Positions 16,496 to 23,873 of a DNA stretch of 53,919 nt are shown here, one piece after another (the stretch's first letter is position 1; every line of letters begins with the position of its first letter). The stretch is taken from positions 1 to 53,919 of the forward strand of contig CACYRP010000016.1 in NCBI GenBank assembly GCA_902776765.1, written 5' to 3'. The DNA is from Fibrobacter succinogenes. GTDB taxonomy: Bacteria; Fibrobacterota; Fibrobacteria; Fibrobacterales; Fibrobacteraceae. A program made the translations under genes and the position numbers. The notes beneath the pieces are model-generated. The model saw only the letters and a program-made list of their open reading frames with translations, was not told the DNA's origin and ran no database searches.

Positions 16496-17886
16496 TTGTT
16501 GTCCTCCTGATTTACGAATGGTCCAGAAATCCTTGTTTCAGAACCATTGACCTTGATTCTCCAAAAAACATTGGGCGCCTTGTTGCGAGCATAGTCTTCG
16601 GCATTTATAACAAGTGTGCACTCATTTGGGCATTTGTAATCTATAGATACAATGTTATTTTCGTATTTTGCCAGGACTGTATCTGCATTTATTGTTGCTA
16701 AAATTTTTGACGCGTTAATGCCAGAGCCGTTGTCGAGTAGCATGAACTTGATTGGTTCTGATGTCGGAAAATTCGTATTGACGGGTGTCATGTTGGGCTT
16801 GACGTTGTCACGCAAGAACAATGTGTCTGTTGTTGTTTTTGTGTTGGGCGCCAAATTGATGGTCATGGAATCGCAACCGTATTCGGTACGGATTTCGTTG
16901 CAGATTACAATTTTTATGTTGGATTGCGGATTTAATGTTTTTTGAATATTCGCTGTTGCTTTGTTTTCTGAAATCTTTGAAAGTGTATCTCCTGCAGCCG
17001 AAAGAATGGCGCCTGTCAATTTTGATCTTTCGGGGAATATGTTGTATAGGCTTACGACTGGAATTTCGACAATGGCGGCACCATCATTTTTCAACTTTGT
17101 AGAGAAACTGAATACTTCACTATATGCTTGATCATGTTGCCCACTTTCATTCTTAGTGATTGCGCGTACGCCCCAGTAAATTGTAGAGGTTTCTTCGCTG
17201 TGGTTTATGAAATCGCCTTTTTCGTTTGCATCTGCGTTTAGCACTCCGAGCAGATTGACGCTGCCCATGCAATCCATGTTTCCAAGCGAAGAATTCCAAA
17301 TATCGGATTTTTTGTAACTTGCAAAGAGTGTACAGTACGAGGTTTCCCAAGGGTCAATTCCAGAAATACTCCATGTGAGTTCGAGCCCGTTCTCGTTATC
17401 CCCATCGACTTGGTTGTAATTGTTGGCCGGAGATTGTAGCGCGATTGTAGTTGGCGTGTTAACATAAATTATTGCGTTTGTTTGTAATGTGTCGCCAAGA
17501 AGGTCAACGGTTTCAAATGTTATGTTATAAACACCTGCTTTGTCAAAGCTGGAATAGACCGATGTTGCGCTGGCTTCATTGTTGTTGATTTTCCATTTGT
17601 GCGAGATGTAATAAGGAACTGCTTTGTCTGTTGAAATGTATTCTCCGTTAATTGCATAAACGCCGCATATGCGGATTTTTTCATTAACATTGACGTAGAA
17701 TTTATCCGATGCTTTGTAACGATTGCTGTTATAAGGCTCGCCATAATAGCTTTCAGGAACAACAAAAATGGATTGTGTTAGTTCAGGAATGTCCGAAGAT
17801 TGAATCTCGGAGTCAGAACATGAAATGAGTGAGGTTAAGACTGCGCTTGCGAATGCAATTGATAGAGGAGGAATCTTGTAATTCAT
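16492..17886 (-). CDS. Envelope lipoprotein with PKD-like and FN3-like modules (third of three paralogs)
   Basis: 464 residues with lipobox LISCS. The mature protein starts with a PKD/Ig-like domain (SHKWKINNNEASATSVY ... AGVYNITFETVDLLGD), then VNTPTTIALQSPANN and an FN3-like domain (LELTWSISG ... STIYWGVRAIT), then a beta-rich region with a final Ig-like module (KFMLLDNGSGINASKILATI ... AEDYARNKAPNVFWRI). The same order occurs in the two upstream lipoproteins. Its start codon overlaps the upstream stop as TAATG and its stop overlaps the next start as ATGA. The likely location is the outer membrane or surface. Confidence 0.65.
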   Translation of the reverse strand: MNYKIPPLSIAFASAVLTSLISCSDSEIQSSDIPELTQSIFVVPESYYGEPYNSNRYKASDKFYVNVNEKIRICGVYAINGEYISTDKAVPYYISHKWKINNNEASATSVYSSFDKAGVYNITFETVDLLGDTLQTNAIIYVNTPTTIALQSPANNYNQVDGDNENGLELTWSISGIDPWETSYCTLFASYKKSDIWNSSLGNMDCMGSVNLLGVLNADANEKGDFINHSEETSTIYWGVRAITKNESGQHDQAYSEVFSFSTKLKNDGAAIVEIPVVSLYNIFPERSKLTGAILSAAGDTLSKISENKATANIQKTLNPQSNIKIVICNEIRTEYGCDSMTINLAPNTKTTTDTLFLRDNVKPNMTPVNTNFPTSEPIKFMLLDNGSGINASKILATINADTVLAKYENNIVSIDYKCPNECTLVINAEDYARNKAPNVFWRIKVNGSETRISGPFVNQEDNK

Positions 17887-19445
17887 TAGTTTTCCTCCTT
17901 CGCTTGCTTAACGTAGAGATTCCAAGTCTTGCTTTGACGTAAGCCGTTTTTATAAATGACGGTTGATCTTATAGCTTGCTCGGCGTCAAAAAGCTTTGCC
18001 TCAAGTTCTGCAGAAAATGTACTTGTATTAGGAACTGAAATGATGATTTTATTTTTTGTGATGTTAAAGAGTTGTAAGGAATCTACGACAAAATTAAATG
18101 GATTTTTGTCTTGAATGAACATCTTGATGAGCCCATCGTTTGCAATTGTCGTATCGTTGTTTGTGGTAAACCAGAGTGTGCTTGGCGTTATGTAGAAATA
18201 TTTGTTGAAAATATTTTTGCTTCCATCGGTTGCTGAAATTGCGAGTATGCGGTACGTCCAACTTTTGTCGGTTTCTTTGAGTACGACGGTTAAAATGTTG
18301 TCTTTGTAGGATTTATCAAGGATTACTTCGTTTTCGAGAGAAACGTTGATGTTTTGCGATGAAATGTCGCCACTGCCGTCTTTAACAATGAATTGTAATG
18401 TGTCGGCGAAATCAAGCGTGTCTCGGTTTGTCATTGAAATAATCGTTGGAGCAATGGAATCGACAAGTTTTAGTTTACTTTCTATTGTTACAAAACCATC
18501 GTTGATTATGACGTCTTTTATAATCGCTCCAAAATCAGAATAATCTGAACTAAGAGTCAGTTGGTATGTTCCTGCAGGGATAACGCCAAGTGAAATGTTG
18601 TTGTTCGACGATGAAAGATTGAATTTGAAATCAAAATGCTTGTTGAAATCGCTCTTGTTTTTTAGCGTCAGCTGCATGGGAACCGATGTTGCACGCCCGA
18701 TATCTACAGTTGCTTGCAAGGAGCCTTCGCCAGGAAAACCTTTGGTGTAAAAAGAACTCTGGATTTTTTGCGATGATGCAAAATCGTATTCGTTAAACGC
18801 TTGAACTGTCCAATTGTATTTCTTGAATTGATTTAATTTATTGTGAAATATAAAGTTGGGCTCGTATAGAATGGTGTCTATCCTTGTGAACTTCGAATCA
18901 ATGTTGGCGAAGTCTTGCTCGCTCAGTGTAAAATGGTAGTAATGGGCGAGTTTGATTCCTTCGGTTTTGGCGCTCCAGGTAAAGTAAATCGCTTCGAACG
19001 GATCGATGGCTTGTGTTCCGTTGGCTGGGGTGAATACACTGTCGTTTAAAATAGGTTTGTCGGCAATCCACACGTCAAGTGAATCGTAGTGCATGTCGCC
19101 AAAGTGGTCTTTCAACACGAAAGTAAATTTGTGGTGACCGGGATCGGTAATCTGTTTCTTGAAATTGTATTCCGAGGAACAGTATTTATCGTCCATGAGC
19201 CAATGGTAATCTTGAACTTTTATGATTTTATTTGGACTGATTCGCGCTATGAAAAATATGGTGTCATTGACATGGAACGTGTCTGCTTTGACTTTCGATG
19301 TTACATCTGTGATTGTTCTTGCAATGGCAACATCTACGTTTATATTGATGGCATCTGCTTCGTCGAAAATGTGGTCGTCAGAATTAAAGCAAGACTGGAG
19401 TAAACTAGCAAATGCGGCTATGGCAAAAAACTTCAAAAATTTCAT
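17886..19445 (-). CDS. Envelope lipoprotein with PKD-like and FN3-like modules (second of three paralogs)
   Basis: 519 residues with lipobox LLQSC. The order is a PKD-like domain (DYHWLMDDKYCSSEYNF ... GHHKFTFVLKDHFGD), the linker PILNDSVFTPANG, an FN3-like domain (IYFTWSAKTEGIKLAHYYHF ... KYNWTVQAFNEYDF), a carboxypeptidase-regulatory-like beta domain (IPAGTYQLTLSSDYSDFG), and a C-terminal Ig-like stretch with VKDGSGDISSQNINVSL. The final segment (FFAELEAKLFDAEQ-like region, SKTWNLYVKQ) closes the fold. It resembles its downstream neighbour over its whole length. Coupling at both ends (ATGA and TAATG overlaps) argues that the products are made in fixed proportion. Confidence 0.65.
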   Translation of the reverse strand: MKFLKFFAIAAFASLLQSCFNSDDHIFDEADAININVDVAIARTITDVTSKVKADTFHVNDTIFFIARISPNKIIKVQDYHWLMDDKYCSSEYNFKKQITDPGHHKFTFVLKDHFGDMHYDSLDVWIADKPILNDSVFTPANGTQAIDPFEAIYFTWSAKTEGIKLAHYYHFTLSEQDFANIDSKFTRIDTILYEPNFIFHNKLNQFKKYNWTVQAFNEYDFASSQKIQSSFYTKGFPGEGSLQATVDIGRATSVPMQLTLKNKSDFNKHFDFKFNLSSSNNNISLGVIPAGTYQLTLSSDYSDFGAIIKDVIINDGFVTIESKLKLVDSIAPTIISMTNRDTLDFADTLQFIVKDGSGDISSQNINVSLENEVILDKSYKDNILTVVLKETDKSWTYRILAISATDGSKNIFNKYFYITPSTLWFTTNNDTTIANDGLIKMFIQDKNPFNFVVDSLQLFNITKNKIIISVPNTSTFSAELEAKLFDAEQAIRSTVIYKNGLRQSKTWNLYVKQAKEEN

Positions 19446-20149
19446 TTTGCCTCCAAAGTATCGACAACATAAAATTTTTTAGGTGCGAGAGTATCGGTAT
19501 CGCCATAAAGGTCACGAACAATAATGCGGAATGAGTGTTCCCCCGCTTTAAAGCCGGATTGCTTGACTTGCAAAAGTGTACCGACATTGTATTGTTTTCC
19601 GTCAATTTCAAGAATGTGGAACAACGTATCGCCGTTGCTTAAATCCATGTCGAGACTGTACCATTCAAACAAAAAAGCAGATTCCGGTGAACCGTAAAGT
19701 TTTTCTCCATTTGCAGGAATTGTCGAATCCGAAAGTACAGGCGGCGTGTTGATGATTATGGTAAAATCGTAAACTTTCTGGTTGCCTTCATTGTCGGAAA
19801 CTTTAAGCTTGTTGGGAAGGTTCTCTCCGGACCTGTTTGGGTAGAATGAATAGGTCCTTTCTTTTTTGAGCAAGCTGTCTTTTGATGCGTTTGAACGGAT
19901 CCATTCAAACGAAAGTTCGTCATTGAATTTTTCGGGAATGACTTCTGCTTTGATGGAGGCTGAATCAGATGGGTTTACCTTGAGAACTGTCGAAAAAGAA
20001 TGGTCTTTTTGCTTGACCATGATGCTGATGGATTCGACAGTTTGCGGCTCTTGCGGATCGCTGGGTGCGTCGAGGCATCCGGCAAGGAATGCTCCGAAAA
20101 AGGCGAAAGACGCTAAAAGGGGTAATATGGAACGATAGAACAAATTCAT
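19442..20149 (-). CDS. Envelope lipoprotein, short member of the three-paralog set
   Basis: 235 residues with lipobox FLAGC. It has only the first two modules of the family: a PKD-like domain (SFEWIRSNASKDSLLKK ... NKLKVSDNEGNQKVYDF) and, after PPVLSDSTIPANGEKL, an FN3-like domain (FLFEWYSLDMDLSNGDTLFHI). It is the first gene of the operon. Its ATG is 29 bp from that of xseB on the other strand, so the promoters of both must lie in or over this short gap. Confidence 0.65.
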   Translation of the reverse strand: MNLFYRSILPLLASFAFFGAFLAGCLDAPSDPQEPQTVESISIMVKQKDHSFSTVLKVNPSDSASIKAEVIPEKFNDELSFEWIRSNASKDSLLKKERTYSFYPNRSGENLPNKLKVSDNEGNQKVYDFTIIINTPPVLSDSTIPANGEKLYGSPESAFLFEWYSLDMDLSNGDTLFHILEIDGKQYNVGTLLQVKQSGFKAGEHSFRIIVRDLYGDTDTLAPKKFYVVDTLEAK

Positions 20150-20165
20150 TTGAAATAAATCTAAC

Positions 20166-20173
20166 TATATTCG
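20166..20173 (+). promoter_or_regulatory. TAnnTT-type element 5 nt before xseB
   Basis: TATATTCG lies in the 29-bp gap between divergent start codons and ends 5 nt before the xseB ATG. No ribosome-binding site is seen. It deviates from TAnnTTTG at one position. Confidence 0.4.
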
Positions 20174-20178
20174 TGGAC

Positions 20179-20379
20179 ATGAGTGCGCAAAATTTTGAAT
20201 ATAAAAACGCAATGGAGCGTTTAGAAGAAATTCTCTCGAAAATCGACAATTCCGAGATGGAAATTGATGAACTTGCTCTGGAGGTTCAAGAGGCTACGCA
20301 ACTTTTGCGCAAGTGTCGCCAAATTTTGATTGCGACCGAAAAGAACGTTCAGGATGCTCTCGCCGAGTTGGACGCTTGA
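20179..20379 (+). CDS. xseB: Exodeoxyribonuclease VII small subunit
   Basis: 66 residues, the normal size. MSAQNFEYKNAMERLEEILSK is the typical XseB opening, followed by EMEIDELALEVQEATQLLRKC and a C-terminal helix. XseB binds the large subunit XseA to form the single-strand DNA exonuclease; xseA is not in this window. A longer in-frame start exists but would read through the divergent lipoprotein start. The stop overlaps the next start as TGATG, coupling it to the ABC ATPase gene. Confidence 0.88.
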   Translation: MSAQNFEYKNAMERLEEILSKIDNSEMEIDELALEVQEATQLLRKCRQILIATEKNVQDALAELDA

Positions 20380-21203
20380 TGAATATCGAAAATTTTGATA
20401 GTGAAGTCCCTGCTATCGAGGTGAACGGGCTTACGGTACAGTTCCCGATTCGCGGTGGCGTTTTTAGCAAGGTCAAGGATTACTTTACAGCGGTTGATAA
20501 TGTTTCGTTTACGCTCCCGCAAGGGAAGATTCTTTCGATTGTGGGGGAGTCGGGCTGCGGTAAGTCAACGCTCGTCAAATCTTTAGTTGGGCTTGTGCCT
20601 ATTGCTAGTGGAAAAGTTAATTTGTTTGGAGTTCCGGTGAAAAACGGAAAAGCGGGGTTGGCGAAAGATGCAGTTCGCGTTTCGGACTTGGTGCAGATGA
20701 TTTTCCAGGATCCGTTTAGCAGCTTGAACCCGCGCCAGACGGTAACTGAAATCTTGACTGCTCCTGTTATTGCACGAGGTGTTTCGTTTGATGAAGCCTG
20801 CACGCGCGCTAGGGAACTTCTGGACCGCGTTTCGCTCCCGGCGGGGGCGATGGACAAGTTCCCGCATGAGTTCTCGGGCGGTCAGCGTCAGCGTCTTTGC
20901 ATTGCGCGCAGCTTGATGGTTCGCCCGAAAGTGTTGCTCTGTGACGAAGTGACGAGCGCCTTGGACGTTTCGGTGCAGGCGCAAATTCTCCATTTGCTCG
21001 ATGATTTGCGTAATGAACTTGGGCTCTCCATTCTCTTTATCAGTCACGATATGCAGGTGGTCCGAGCCTTGAGCGACGAAGTTTTGGTCATGTACTTTGG
21101 ACATGCTGTAGAACACGGCCCCGCCGATGAAGTCCTCACGAATCCGCAAAATGATTACACGAAAAAATTGCTGGCCAGCGTCCCGACCATCCGCCGGGAT
21201 TGA
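20379..21203 (+). CDS. Oligopeptide/dipeptide-type ABC transporter ATPase (OppF/DppF-like)
   Basis: 274 residues. Walker A GESGCGKST, Q-loop FQDPFSSLNPR, signature FSGGQRQR, Walker B VLLCDEVTSALD and switch His in FISHD are all intact. The C-terminal HGPADEVLTNPQNDYTKKLLASVP is the oligopeptide-transporter tail. A lone second ATPase of such a system (the usual permease and OppD partners are absent here) sits behind xseB with a TGATG overlap. The cognate permease must lie elsewhere. The ATG rather than a 22-codon upstream extension is chosen because of that overlap. Confidence 0.88.
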   Translation: MNIENFDSEVPAIEVNGLTVQFPIRGGVFSKVKDYFTAVDNVSFTLPQGKILSIVGESGCGKSTLVKSLVGLVPIASGKVNLFGVPVKNGKAGLAKDAVRVSDLVQMIFQDPFSSLNPRQTVTEILTAPVIARGVSFDEACTRARELLDRVSLPAGAMDKFPHEFSGGQRQRLCIARSLMVRPKVLLCDEVTSALDVSVQAQILHLLDDLRNELGLSILFISHDMQVVRALSDEVLVMYFGHAVEHGPADEVLTNPQNDYTKKLLASVPTIRRD

Positions 21204-21236
21204 ACCGTTGTGTTAAAATGGACGTGTGCGAGGTCG

Positions 21237-21478
21237 TTTTGACAAAAATGTGCTACTAAAATTCAAAAATGGTGTTTTTTGTAGCATGAATTTTGAATAA
21301 ATTAAATGAATTTAGGTGGATATTCGCTTCTTTTGAGGCGTGATATGCTACAAAAAGTTGAAAATCGCGTATTTAGTAGCATGAAGTCGCAAAATTTTGA
21401 CAAAAATGATAGGGACAAAGTAAAATTTATGCTACTGAAATCGTAAAAATTTAAATTTAGTAGCATGAAGTCGCAAAA
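21237..21478. repeat. Three 36-bp elements, TGCTAC-N24-GTAGCA, with conserved flanks
   Basis: TGCTAC starts at 21251, 21346 and 21430; GTAGCA starts exactly 30 bp later each time (21281, 21376, 21460) and is always followed by TGAA. The 24-bp cores differ but keep an A-rich left and T-rich right half. A 24-bp stretch is identical at 21371-21394 and 21455-21478. TTTTGACAAAAATG occurs at 21237-21250 and 21395-21408. The elements lie in a 338-bp gene-free gap between convergent genes. Codons read across units two and three give similar short peptides (ML.K...F.SMK), so a small coding role is not excluded. Confidence 0.7.
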
Positions 21479-21505
21479 AAAGGCGGACCTAAACCTAAGC
21501 CCGCC
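21475..21505 (-). terminator. Terminator of the Mla operon
   Basis: On the minus strand GGCGG, a 14-nt loop and CCGCC are followed by seven T. It lies 37 bp past the stop of the lipoprotein gene. Confidence 0.6.
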
Positions 21506-21541
21506 AGCAATTTTTCCAACCGCCTACTTTCTATAATACTA

Positions 21542-22132
21542 TTACTTCACATTTGCAATATTCGTAAGCGCATCTTGCATGTACTTGGCGTAGAGCTTCG
21601 AAATCGCTTCGGCGGCAGAGTGTGCATCGCGCTTGCCCATGCTTTCGCGATCGTCATAGCGCTTTTCCCACAGCGGAGCATCTTCGCCGACCTTGCGGAA
21701 CGTGAGCTGCACAGCGAGGTGTGCGTATTGCGAACTGCCTTCGTCGATTTCTTCGATGGCATCGACATTGCCCAAAAGTTCAAATTTCGGCTTGCTCATC
21801 GGCTTTAAATCGACAGACTTGAAGAGATTACTCTTGACCAGGTATTCGCCTGTCACTTGCGTGAGCATCTGCTCTGGGCGCGTTGCCCACAAATCCAAAT
21901 CGTAGAACATAAAGTCATACGGCGATTCGCGATAGACAATGTTGCTGCGCTGGTAGGCCGGGTCAATCGTAAATTTCTTTACGAGAACGCGCGCGTCGCT
22001 TGTAGCACCCGATGTCGAAATGGATTCAGCAGAAATAGTGTAATAGCGGGAAGGTTCTGTGGAACCGCCCAGGCAACCCGTGAGTGCGAATGCCGAAAGG
22101 AGGGCGACAGCCAACAAACGATTTACTTTCAT
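21542..22132 (-). CDS. ABC-transport auxiliary lipoprotein of the Mla operon
   Basis: 196 residues with lipobox LTGCL. RYYTISAESISTSG, VLVKKFTIDPAYQRSNIVYR, WATRPEQMLTQ and APLWEKRYDDRE fit the ABC_trans_aux/PqiC-like fold that accompanies MCE transporters. An upstream in-frame TTG two codons before exists, but the ATG has AGGAGA at good spacing. It is the last gene of a four-gene lipid-transport operon and probably links the system to the outer membrane. Confidence 0.8.
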   Translation of the reverse strand: MKVNRLLAVALLSAFALTGCLGGSTEPSRYYTISAESISTSGATSDARVLVKKFTIDPAYQRSNIVYRESPYDFMFYDLDLWATRPEQMLTQVTGEYLVKSNLFKSVDLKPMSKPKFELLGNVDAIEEIDEGSSQYAHLAVQLTFRKVGEDAPLWEKRYDDRESMGKRDAHSAAEAISKLYAKYMQDALTNIANVK

Positions 22133-22147
22133 AATCAATTCTCCTTC

Positions 22148-23071
22148 TTAACGACCGCTCTTGCCTTCGGAACGGATGAGTGCAGACGGGTTGTTCTTAA
22201 TCTTCTGGGTAAATTCTTCGAGGTTCTCAAGAATCGCATTGAGCTCTTCCACGGCGTTTCCGACCTGGTCTTCGTTCTTGTAAACCATGGCATCAACACG
22301 CTGTGTGAGTTTGTTCATGGATTCTGCGGTTTGCATTAAGTTTTCGTTCAAACCCTTGGTGTCGATAGCTTCGAGCTTTTCCTTGAGCACGGTGAGGTTT
22401 GTGTCAGCCTTGGCGGCAAGCTTAGCCTCTTCGATTTCCGCAAGAATCTTTTGCAGCGAAACCGCAGACTTGCTCATGGTGTTGAGCGGCTTTCTGATGT
22501 CGGCGGTCAAGTGGCTCAAGTTTTCGGTCGTCTTTTCGAGGTTCTTGAGCGTGCGCGAAATGCTCTCGGCGTTTTCTGGATTCAGTATGCGGCCCAGCCC
22601 GTCAATGATTGGATTTGCCTTGTTAAAAATGTCGCCCATCTGGCCTGTAATTTGGTCGAACATCGAAGCTGCTGCCGGAACGTAACCGCCTTCGGGTACG
22701 TTGGGTTCGCTGAAAGTACCGCCAGAAAGAATGACCTGCTTTTCACCGGTGAGGTTCATGCCTGCGGTGAGCCCAGCTCGTGTCCCTTTCTTGATCGGCG
22801 TTCCTTGGGTGACCTTGAATGCAACGACAACTTGATTCAAGTTTTCTTCGTTAATCGTGATGTTTGTAACGCTACCGACGGCAATACCGTTCAACTTCAC
22901 CTTGGCGTCGACAAAGAGCCCGTTCACGTCCGTGTCGAAAATGGTGTAGTAGTTGTCGAACTGCTCGCTCAGGTAACGCTTGAGCACATAGCCTAGGAAT
23001 ATGCAAATCAATACTCCGCAAAAGAGCATGAATGCGCCTAGTTTAATTCTTTCGGATCGGGTAGTTTCCAT
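22148..23071 (-). CDS. MlaD-type MCE-domain substrate-binding protein
   Basis: 307 residues. One N-terminal transmembrane helix (GAFMLFCGVLICIFLGYVL), an MCE domain (about 40-118: YYTIFDTDVNGLFVDAKVKLNGIAVGSV, GLTAGMNLTGEKQVIL), then a long helical region rich in charged heptads, which probably forms coiled coil. MlaD-type proteins form rings that bind phospholipid between the membranes. It is longer than E. coli MlaD because of the C-terminal helices, as in many FCB homologs. It follows the ATPase gene by 11 nt. Confidence 0.87.
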   Translation of the reverse strand: METTRSERIKLGAFMLFCGVLICIFLGYVLKRYLSEQFDNYYTIFDTDVNGLFVDAKVKLNGIAVGSVTNITINEENLNQVVVAFKVTQGTPIKKGTRAGLTAGMNLTGEKQVILSGGTFSEPNVPEGGYVPAAASMFDQITGQMGDIFNKANPIIDGLGRILNPENAESISRTLKNLEKTTENLSHLTADIRKPLNTMSKSAVSLQKILAEIEEAKLAAKADTNLTVLKEKLEAIDTKGLNENLMQTAESMNKLTQRVDAMVYKNEDQVGNAVEELNAILENLEEFTQKIKNNPSALIRSEGKSGR

Positions 23072-23082
23072 ATATTTTCAAC

Positions 23083-23865
23083 TCAATCAATAAATTCAAA
23101 GTTGTAAAAGTCTTCGGCATTGTATTCTTTCGGGCACTGCCTATTGAAGAAATGCCTGAGGATGGGATCGTCGGATTCCATGCCTTCTTTCAAAGTCGCA
23201 TCTTTCAGGACGTAGCCGTCCTTGAGGTACACAAAGCGGTCGCAGACGATTTTAATGCTTTCCAGTTCGTGGCTCACAATTATCATCGATACGCCCAGCG
23301 TGTCGCGCAGTTCGAGGAGCAGTTCGTCCAGCGAACGGGCGGTCACCGGGTCGAGGCCTGTCGAAGGTTCGTCGCAGAACAAGAGTTCCGGCTTGAGCGC
23401 AATCGCGCGGGCAAGTGCAGCACGCTTCTTCATACCGCCAGAAATTTCACCGGGGTACTTGTGGAACGCGTGGAGCAAGTGCACCTTTTCGAGACGGTCT
23501 GCAACGATGGCTTCCATCTGGCTCTTGGGCATGTAGGGCATGCTCCTCTTGAGCGGGAGCATCGCATTTTCGGCAACGGTCAAGTCTGCAAGGAGTGCGC
23601 CGCTTTGGAACAAGACGCCTGTGCGCATACGGGTCTCGCTATTGAGACCTTCCTTGGGGCCAAACTTCTTTCCGAAGTAAGTAATCGTGCCTTCGTCCGA
23701 CTTGATAAACTTCAACACGTTGTTTAATAGCGTGGACTTTCCGCAACCAGAGCTTCCAAGCACCATGCGAATTTCACCCTTTTTGACGCCGAACGAAATA
23801 TCCTTGAGGATCGTTTCGTTTCCGTAGCTCGCTTTCAAATGTTCTACTTTTAGAATTTCGTCCAT
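23083..23865 (-). CDS. MlaF-type ABC ATPase
   Basis: 260 residues from MDEILKVEHLKA, preceded by GAGGTCAAT. Walker A GSSGCGKST, signature ISGGMKKR (the MlaF/Ttg2A form), Walker B LLFCDEPSTGLDP and IVSHE are visible. It powers the lipid transport system together with the neighbouring permease and MCE protein. The longer frame to 23922 would overlap the permease gene and has no ribosome-binding site. Confidence 0.88.
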   Translation of the reverse strand: MDEILKVEHLKASYGNETILKDISFGVKKGEIRMVLGSSGCGKSTLLNNVLKFIKSDEGTITYFGKKFGPKEGLNSETRMRTGVLFQSGALLADLTVAENAMLPLKRSMPYMPKSQMEAIVADRLEKVHLLHAFHKYPGEISGGMKKRAALARAIALKPELLFCDEPSTGLDPVTARSLDELLLELRDTLGVSMIIVSHELESIKIVCDRFVYLKDGYVLKDATLKEGMESDDPILRHFFNRQCPKEYNAEDFYNFEFID

Positions 23866-23873
23866 ATTGACCT

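Noticed and set aside
20065..20178. N-terminal extension of XseB
   Set aside because: It overlaps the divergent lipoprotein gene and adds residues absent from the family.
21237..21478. A small CRISPR array
   Set aside because: Only the hexamer ends and flanks are conserved, the 36-bp units differ in the middle, spacers are unequal, and no cas gene is near.
21237..21478. Integron attC sites or a dif site
   Set aside because: The ends lack the GTTRRRY/RYYYAAC cores of attC, there is no integrase, and a 24-bp spacer does not fit dif.
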